Assembly (NCBI GenBank): GCA_028706735.1 | Contig: JAQTVS010000077.1 | Location: 1-10,236 of the forward strand | DNA: 10,236 nucleotides | Source of the DNA: Thiomonas sp. | GTDB taxonomy: Bacteria; Pseudomonadota; Gammaproteobacteria; Burkholderiales; Burkholderiaceae_C | Direction of reading: 5' to 3' | Translations under genes and position numbers: made by a program | The notes under the pieces: generated by a model | What the model was told of the DNA's origin: nothing | Seen by the model: only the letters and a program-made list of their open reading frames with translations | Database searches by the model: none | Shown here: one piece after another, positions 6,833-10,236 of the stretch | Layout: every line of letters starts with the position of its first letter | How positions within the stretch are numbered: the first letter of the stretch is position 1

Positions 6833-7129
6833 ATGGCAACCAAAGCCGCAGCCAAGAACAAGAGCGTTCGCACCCCATCGGGCCGCAAACGCGCGCGTCA
6901 ATCCATCAAGGCCAACGCCGCCAACACGGCGCTGCGTTCACGTTTTCGCACCGCTGTGAAGTCGGTGCGCAAGGCCATCGCCGCTGGCGACCACGCCAAG
7001 GCCATGGAAGTGTTCAAGGCCAACGCACCTGTGCTGGACTCGATCGCCGACAAGAAGATTTTCCATAAAAACACCGCAGCACGTCACAAAAGCCGTCTGA
7101 ACGCGGCGATCAAGGCGATCGCCGCCTGA
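6833..7129 (+). CDS. rpsT: 30S ribosomal protein S20
   Basis: S20 binds 16S rRNA early in assembly of the small ribosomal subunit. The product is 98 aa and strongly basic, with the typical core [20 protein letters not shown], then [16 protein letters not shown], and the signature [19 protein letters not shown] near the C-terminus. Most S20 proteins are about 86-90 aa. Here the extra length is an N-terminal Lys/Ala/Ser-rich stretch ([15 protein letters not shown]) before the usual KRARQ. The ATG at 6833 has AAGGA (6820-6824) upstream at an acceptable 8-nt distance. An in-frame ATG at 6776 would overlap the promoter and is rejected. Other in-frame ATGs lie well inside the conserved core, so the extension is probably translated. 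The gene is monocistronic and divergent from murJ, a common betaproteobacterial arrangement. Confidence 0.96.
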   Translation: MATKAAAKNKSVRTPSGRKRARQSIKANAANTALRSRFRTAVKSVRKAIAAGDHAKAMEVFKANAPVLDSIADKKIFHKNTAARHKSRLNAAIKAIAA

Positions 7130-7153
7130 TTCGATTTGCCCGCTCCGATCTGC

Positions 7154-7176
7154 GCCCAGGGCCAAGTGCCCTCGGC
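7154..7176 (+). terminator. Imperfect hairpin after rpsT, possible terminator
   Basis: GCC-c-AGGGC (7154-7162) pairs with GCCCT-c-GGC (7168-7176) across a 5-nt loop, giving eight pairs with one C/C mismatch, 24 nt after the rpsT stop. No T-run follows, so intrinsic termination is doubtful. Confidence 0.3.
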
Positions 7177-7195
7177 CGGATCCGCGCTCTATTGA

Positions 7196-7366
7196 TTGCT
7201 GTTCGCTTTCAAGTCCGATGCGCTAGTGGCGCCGAAGGGCCAGCCGCGAGCGATCAAACTGTCTGCCGATGACTGTCCTCTGCAGGCGATGCACGCTGCG
7301 ATCGACATACTGATCCAGCAGCGCGACACCCCCATCAATCCGGCTCTGATCAGGCTCAAACCCTGA
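7196..7366 (+). pseudogene. Orphan reading frame, possible gene remnant
   Basis: The gap between rpsT and the tRNA gene (7130-7504) holds no recognised gene. This frame opens after a TGA at 7193 with TTG at 7196 and ends at TGA 7364-7366, giving 56 codons. The translation contains KGQPRAIKLSADDCPLQAMH and ends NPALIRLKP, which looks like an ordinary soluble C-terminus. Roughly three quarters of its third positions are G or C, fitting local coding. It has no good start codon and no Shine-Dalgarno sequence. It may be the 3' end of a decayed gene or chance. The overlapping - strand frame (7189-7440) looks less protein-like. Function unknown. Confidence 0.25.
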
Positions 7367-7375
7367 GCACAAGAA

Positions 7376-7405
7376 CGCTCCACCGGAAAAAGCGCCTCTT
7401 TTTTT
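7376..7405 (+). terminator. Weak hairpin followed by T-run
   Basis: CGCT (7376-7379) can pair with AGCG (7391-7394), followed shortly by seven T residues (7399-7405). It lies 10 nt after the orphan frame, where a terminator would be expected if that frame was once part of a gene. The stem is only 4 bp, with an 11-nt loop. Confidence 0.22.
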
Positions 7406-7410
7406 GGGGA

Positions 7411-7449
7411 GCATTGATCACCCGCATTGATCACCCGCATTGATCACCC
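7411..7449. repeat. Three perfect tandem copies of a 13-bp unit
   Basis: The unit GCATTGATCACCC occurs three times without a mismatch or gap (7411-7423, 7424-7436, 7437-7449). Each copy contains the palindrome TGATCA, so three such sites are spaced 13 bp apart. The array lies about 55 bp beyond the 3' end of the tRNA-Thr gene. It could be a binding-site array, an integration scar or replication slippage. Confidence 0.9.
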
Positions 7450-7504
7450 AATAGGCAACAGCGGATTTGCTCCCATGCTGACGATTTTGCTTCGTTGACC
7501 TGGA

Positions 7505-7791
7505 TGGTGCCGAGTGTCCGACTCGAACGGACGACCTACCGCTTACCGTACCACTTCGGCTTTCGCCGCCATTGCGTTCGTGGTCTGGACTATCCCTTGG
7601 CCATGGCGATTCACGCTTTAGGCCCCCCCCGTCTAGTCTCTACACCTTCCCACTGCGTGGGCTTGGCTCGGGATTGGCATGGCCGTTGTGGCGTTAGCGT
7701 TCCCCGAGTTTGAGGGGTTCTGCACCTTCCGTTTCCGGCAGGGCACTCGTTTCAATCAAGGCGGTTGCTCTACCAGCTGAGCTAACCCGGC
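7505..7791 (-). tRNA. tRNA-Thr(UGU), split by a group I intron
   Basis: The - strand reads a normal tRNA in two exons. Exon 1 (7791-7758, 34 nt) has acceptor strand GCCGGGT, D-arm GCTC/GAGC and anticodon strand ACCGC, then CTT. Exon 2 (7546-7505) gives GTAA, GCGGT, variable loop AGGTC, T-arm GTCCG/CGGAC with TTCGAGT, acceptor ACTCGGC and an encoded ACCA. Joined, they form a 76-nt cloverleaf with all stems paired and the anticodon loop CTTGTAA, anticodon UGU. This reads ACA and, by wobble, other ACN threonine codons. The sequence resembles E. coli tRNA-Thr(UGU) closely. The 211 nt between the exons must be removed, and the interruption falls between anticodon bases 34 and 35. The gene follows sspB on the same strand and has its own TATAAT box. 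Confidence 0.93.
7547..7757 (-). ncRNA. Group I intron (small, IC3-like) in the tRNA-Thr anticodon loop
   Basis: The 211-nt insert has the marks of a self-splicing group I ribozyme. The 5' exon ends in U (CUU) and pairs with a GAG guide 12 nt into the intron (7745-7743), giving the U-G pair of P1. The intron ends in G. P2 has a GAAA loop. P4 is CTCGGG (7708-7703) with CCCGAG (7672-7667). P6 is CCCAC/GTGGG (7661-7657, 7653-7649). The conserved stretch GTGTAGAGACTAGACGG (7645-7629) supplies P7, GACTA (7638-7634), pairing with TAGTC (7592-7588). P9 is ACCAC/GTGGT with an inner GGC-GAAA-GCC hairpin. These match, from memory, the Azoarcus tRNA-Ile intron of about 205 nt. It is too short to encode a homing endonuclease. 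An unusual run of eight G (7630-7623) falls where the 3' strand of P3 is expected. Confidence 0.92.
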
Positions 7792-8039
7792 AGCACTTCA
7801 ACAAAACCAAACATTATAGGCACAGCGGGTAAACCAGTCTGAAAAATTGGCTTCACATGTGAGGACGCATCACTGCGCCTCGGAATCATCAAAGCATCAA
7901 CGGGACAGGGGCGTGGATCACACGTCCTCAGTTGGCGTGCCATCGCCAGAGCCGCGTAGAAATTCCTATGCAGTCCCCGGACACCAGCTGTAAGTTGGCG
8001 TAGGCGTTGGTGAACCCGGTGTTGCGCAAAGGCTGTGTG
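7792..8039 (-). other. Gap between sspB and tRNA-Thr
   Basis: There is no convincing gene here. The sspB reading frame stays open for 85 more codons after its stop and ends inside the tRNA (TAG 7784-7782). It includes an ATG at 7943, but it runs through the tRNA promoter and has no ribosome binding site, so it is probably chance. An inverted repeat, TGAGGACG (7860-7867) and CGTCCTCA (7923-7930), encloses 55 nt. A 5-bp hairpin GTGTG/CACAC (8050-8035) has the sspB stop codon in its loop. No U-rich terminator is visible, so sspB transcripts may read into the tRNA. Confidence 0.4.
7813..7818 (-). promoter_or_regulatory. -10 box of the tRNA-Thr promoter
   Basis: TATAAT on the - strand, 21 nt before the first tRNA base, is well placed for a short 5' leader removed by RNase P. 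No strong -35 hexamer is seen at 16-18 bp. TTCAGA at 7843-7838 is the nearest match, at 19 bp. Confidence 0.55.
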
Positions 8040-8561
8040 TTACTTCACACGCGTCAGATGAGCGCCGCCCGGTCTTGGAGCAGATGGCGGTGGCTCGGGC
8101 GGGGCGTCGCTCTGATCTGTCTTTTCTGATTTGACGGGGCGCAAATGCGCAGACGGGTTGGAGGAGGGTTGTTCGCTTTGATCGTCTGCGACAGGGGCAT
8201 TGTTGGCATCACCGATGGGGGGTTCGTCGTGGCCCGCGTCCAGGGGAAATGCCATGCCTTGGCTGTTTTCGCGGGCGTAGATCGCAGTGACCTGTCCGAT
8301 GGGCACCAGGATGTCTCGCGCGACGCCGCCAAAACGCGCTTTGAAACGGATGTCATCGTTGCCGATATTGAGCGCGCTGGTGGCGTCGAAGCTGATGTTG
8401 AGCACGATTTCGCCGTTTTTCACGAACTCCATTGGCACGCGCGCACCAGCGCCCACCTGCACCGCGAGGTAAGGCGTCAAGCCGTTATCCGTGCACCATT
8501 CGTAGAGGGCGCGGATGAGATAAGGCTTGGTGGAACTGATGTTCTGCGTATTGCTGTCCAT
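8040..8561 (-). CDS. sspB: ClpXP protease specificity-enhancing factor SspB
   Basis: SspB tethers ssrA-tagged proteins and some other substrates to the ClpXP protease. The product is 173 aa. Residues 1-110 or so form the conserved substrate-binding domain, marked by STKPYLIRALYEWCTDNGLTPY, then VPMEFVKNGEIVLNIS, and FGGVARDILVPIGQVTAIYA. A long acidic, Pro/Ser-rich linker follows. The last residues, GGAHLTRVK, are the short C-terminal motif that docks on the ClpX zinc-binding domain. The ATG at 8561 was chosen because the conserved block then sits near the N-terminus. An in-frame TTG at 8573, closer to a GG-rich stretch after the sspA stop, is a real alternative and would add four residues. 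sspB follows sspA by 16 nt (4 nt if TTG is used), so the two form an operon, as in many proteobacteria. Confidence 0.93.
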   Translation of the reverse strand: MDSNTQNISSTKPYLIRALYEWCTDNGLTPYLAVQVGAGARVPMEFVKNGEIVLNISFDATSALNIGNDDIRFKARFGGVARDILVPIGQVTAIYARENSQGMAFPLDAGHDEPPIGDANNAPVADDQSEQPSSNPSAHLRPVKSEKTDQSDAPPEPPPSAPRPGGAHLTRVK

Positions 8562-8577
8562 CTCGACGGGCAAAACC

Positions 8578-9189
8578 TTACTTGCGCATGATCTTTTCAG
8601 ACGGAGTGAGCGCCTCGATGTAGGCGGGACGCTGAAAAATGCGTTCAGCGTATTTCGCTAGAGGCAGGGTGGATTTCGGCAGGTCGATGCCGTAGTGATC
8701 GAGGCGCCACAGCAGCGGGGCGATGGCGACGTCGAGCATGGAGAAATCTTCGCCCAGCATGTATTTGTTCTTCAAAAAAACCGGTGCGAGTTGGGTGAGG
8801 CGGTCGCGGATGGCGGCGCGGGCTTTTTCCAGCGCCTTTTCGTTGGACTTGGTGGCGCGCGATTCCAGGGTGGTGACGTGAACGAACAGTTCCTTCTCAA
8901 AGTTGAACAGGAACAGGCGCACACGAGCGCGGGCGACCGGGTCGCCGGGCATGAGTTGTGGATGGGGAAAGCGCTCGTCGATGTACTCGTTGATGATGTT
9001 GGATTCGTACAGGATGAGATCGCGCTCGACCAGGATAGGCACCTGGCCGTAGGGATTCATGACGCTGACGTCTTCGGGTTTGTTGAACAGGTCGACGTCA
9101 CGGATTTCGAAATCCATGCCTTTTTCGAACAGCACGAAGCGGCAACGCTGCGAGAACGGGCAGGTCGTGCCGGAATAGAGCACCATCAT
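8578..9189 (-). CDS. sspA: Stringent starvation protein A (RNA polymerase-associated)
   Basis: SspA is a glutathione-transferase-fold protein without transferase activity. In E. coli it binds RNA polymerase holoenzyme and helps stress and starvation transcription. The product is 203 aa. The thioredoxin-like half begins MMVLYSGTTCPFSQRCRFVL, with Cys10 and Cys16, and has the cis-Pro stretch NPYGQVPIL (45-53) and YESNIINEYID (61-71). The P-H-P surface motif used by E. coli SspA to contact polymerase is present at residues 75-77. The helical half contains DFSMLDVAIAPLLWRLDHYG, typical of the family. The ATG at 9189 has AGGAG 9 nt upstream. A second ATG directly follows and cannot be excluded as the start. 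The gene lies downstream of petC with a strong hairpin between, and upstream of sspB in one operon. Confidence 0.95.
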   Translation of the reverse strand: MMVLYSGTTCPFSQRCRFVLFEKGMDFEIRDVDLFNKPEDVSVMNPYGQVPILVERDLILYESNIINEYIDERFPHPQLMPGDPVARARVRLFLFNFEKELFVHVTTLESRATKSNEKALEKARAAIRDRLTQLAPVFLKNKYMLGEDFSMLDVAIAPLLWRLDHYGIDLPKSTLPLAKYAERIFQRPAYIEALTPSEKIMRK

Positions 9190-9214
9190 GAATGCAGACT
9201 CCTGAAAGACAGAA

Positions 9215-9235
9215 CGGGGTGGCGGAGCCACCCCG
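9215..9235 (-). terminator. GC-rich hairpin between petC and sspA
   Basis: CGGGGTGGC pairs perfectly with GCCACCCCG around a TCC loop, a 9-bp stem. On the - strand it is followed by TTCTGTCTTTC, a broken U-rich tract, and then by the sspA Shine-Dalgarno sequence 11 nt downstream. It is a partial terminator for the bc1 operon or an mRNA-stabilising or processing structure. No sspA promoter is obvious between it and petC. Confidence 0.6.
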
Positions 9236-9282
9236 GCGATTCGGATTGGGCGGTGAGCCCGCGGTACGGGCGACAGCCAGTG

Positions 9283-10077
9283 TTACGTCACATCTTTCCA
9301 GTATTCGGATTTCAGTTTCCAGGTGATGAAGCTGAACAATCCCAGGAAGATGAACACGATGACGCCAAGGCGCTTGCGGAACAGTTGGTCGGGCTCGGCC
9401 ATCCACTGCATGTAAGCGACAAGGTCGGCAACTGTCGAATCATACTCGTTTGCCGATTCAGCTCCTTTGGTCAGCTGTGTGTAGCCAACAAAGGTCTTGA
9501 GCTTGATGGCCGGGTCTGCCGGATCCGGGCCAACCTGGAAATTAGCCGCGCGTTCGCCTTGCAGCATCCACAGCGGGTTGGGCATGCCGACGCCAGGGAA
9601 GACCAGATTGTTCCAGCCGGTCGGACGGGTATCGTCGCGGTAGAACGTGCGCAGGTAGGTGTAGAGGTAGTCGGCGCCGCCGCCACGGTGCGAGGCGAGC
9701 GCCTTGGTGATGATGGACAGATCGGGCGGATCGACGCCAAACCACTTTTCGGCCTGCGCAGCCGTCATGGACACGCGCATGGTGTCGCCGATCCTGGCCT
9801 CGCCGAACATCAGGTTGTGCTGAATCTGATCGTCAGTCAGACCTATACCGCGCAGACTTTCGTAGCGCATGTACTTTGCCGAGTGGCAGCCCAGGCAGTA
9901 GTTGACGAACAGGCGGGCGCCGTTCTGCAGCGCCAGGATATTGTTGACCCGGTAGGGCGCGTGGTCGAGCGTGATTTCTTGCTCTTCTGCGGCGGCGCTC
10001 GCGGCGCCGTGCAGCATCAGCCCGAGCAGAAAACCCAGGCACAACCGGTGCAGGATGGATTTCATGGGCGCGCGCAT
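9283..10077 (-). CDS. petC: Cytochrome c1 of the bc1 complex
   Basis: Cytochrome c1 passes electrons from the Rieske centre to soluble cytochrome c on the periplasmic side of complex III. The product is 264 aa. A signal peptide (about residues 1-30, cleavage near ASAAA) precedes the heme c site CLGCH (61-65). The segments DPPDLS (116-121) and RDDTRPTGWNN (147-157) are typical of the family. Met165 in GVGMPNPLW is the likely sixth heme ligand. A C-terminal anchor (RLGVIVFIFLGLFSFITW) precedes a short basic tail. The ATG at 10077 overlaps the petB stop as TGATG and has AAGG about 9 nt upstream. The next ATG at 10065 lacks a ribosome site but would give an equally good signal peptide. It is cotranslated with petB. 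Confidence 0.94.
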   Translation of the reverse strand: MRAPMKSILHRLCLGFLLGLMLHGAASAAAEEQEITLDHAPYRVNNILALQNGARLFVNYCLGCHSAKYMRYESLRGIGLTDDQIQHNLMFGEARIGDTMRVSMTAAQAEKWFGVDPPDLSIITKALASHRGGGADYLYTYLRTFYRDDTRPTGWNNLVFPGVGMPNPLWMLQGERAANFQVGPDPADPAIKLKTFVGYTQLTKGAESANEYDSTVADLVAYMQWMAEPDQLFRKRLGVIVFIFLGLFSFITWKLKSEYWKDVT

Positions 10078-10235
10078 CAGTGGGCCTTGAAAGTCAGTCG
10101 GTGCGGCACGGGTTTGAACTCCCCGAGTCGGCTCCACCACGGCATGAGGAAAAAGAAACCGAAATACAGCAGCGTGCAGGTCAGCGCCACGGCATAGGCC
10201 ACGGGCGAGGGCGGCTGGATGCCAAAGTAGCCCAG
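10077..10235 (-). CDS. petB: Cytochrome b of the bc1 complex, C-terminal end (5' part outside window)
   Basis: Only the last 52 codons are in the window, ending at TGA 10079-10077. The translation has a late membrane helix (AYAVALTCTLLYFGFFFLMP) followed by WWSRLGEFKPVPHRLTFKAH, the typical betaproteobacterial cytochrome b tail. Cytochrome b carries the two b hemes and the quinol sites of complex III in the inner membrane. The stop overlaps the petC start by one base, consistent with a petABC operon whose Rieske gene would lie further beyond the window edge. Confidence 0.9.
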   Translation of the reverse strand: MGYFGIQPPSPVAYAVALTCTLLYFGFFFLMPWWSRLGEFKPVPHRLTFKAH

Positions 10236-10236
10236 C

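Noticed and set aside
7189..7440. 83-codon - strand frame between rpsT and the tRNA
   Set aside because: It starts inside the 13-bp repeats and has Cys/Ser-rich, non-protein-like composition. The opposite-strand frame 7196-7366 looks more like real protein.
7495..7713. 72-codon + strand frame starting before the tRNA (MTWMVPSVRLERTTYRLP...)
   Set aside because: It is the antisense reading of tRNA exon 2 and the group I intron. The arginine-rich text is what antisense tRNA typically yields.
7860..7930. Inverted repeat TGAGGACG/CGTCCTCA as the ends of a mobile element
   Set aside because: The arms enclose only 55 bp with no transposase or target duplication, so it is noted only as possible RNA structure.
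7782..7943. 53-codon - strand frame with an ATG at 7943 after sspB
   Set aside because: No ribosome binding site; it runs through the tRNA promoter and ends inside the tRNA acceptor region. Best explained as a chance open frame.
8695..10197. 500-codon + strand frame opposite sspA and petC
   Set aside because: Antisense of two well-identified genes; no start signal and no recognised domain.

Overview
The window reads as the chromosome of a GC-rich betaproteobacterium, most likely of the order Burkholderiales. This rests on the petB-petC-sspA-sspB order, the divergent murJ/rpsT pair, and the wording of the MurJ, S20, SspA/SspB and cytochrome c1 proteins. It is mostly core genome and is densely coded. 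I saw no insertion sequence, transposase, integrase or CRISPR array.

Left part (1-2430, + strand): the C-terminal end of an NCS1-family purine/cytosine permease, then a complete RutG/UraA-type NCS2 uracil permease, then a small Gln/Met-rich protein of unknown function. Both gaps hold potential RNA structure. One is a compact three-helix fold upstream of the uracil permease. The other is a hairpin that buries the ribosome binding site of the small protein. Middle part (2440-6719, - strand): murJ (lipid II flippase), a short DksA/TraR-type zinc-finger protein, a two-helix membrane protein, mobA and moeA all face the same way. The last three join by 1-10 nt gaps or overlaps. MobA and MoeA act late in molybdenum cofactor synthesis. 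murJ is divergent from rpsT (ribosomal protein S20), and its GTG start lies almost on top of a TATAAT box.

Right part (7130-10236): a 375-bp gap holds only a weak orphan reading frame and a 13-bp triple repeat. Next, on the - strand, comes the most notable feature: a tRNA-Thr(UGU) gene interrupted in its anticodon loop by a roughly 211-nt group I intron. The intron has recognisable P1, P2, P4, P6, P7 and P9 helices and resembles the small Azoarcus tRNA-Ile intron. Upstream of it in the same direction lie sspB (ClpXP adaptor), sspA (RNA polymerase-associated stringent starvation protein), petC (cytochrome c1) and the end of petB (cytochrome b), the last two from the respiratory bc1 complex. 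A strong GC hairpin separates petC from sspA.

The best candidate for something little described is the intron-split tRNA-Thr. Secondary candidates are the possibly leaderless murJ mRNA, the RBS-masking hairpin, and the DksA-like protein with an altered coiled-coil-tip motif.
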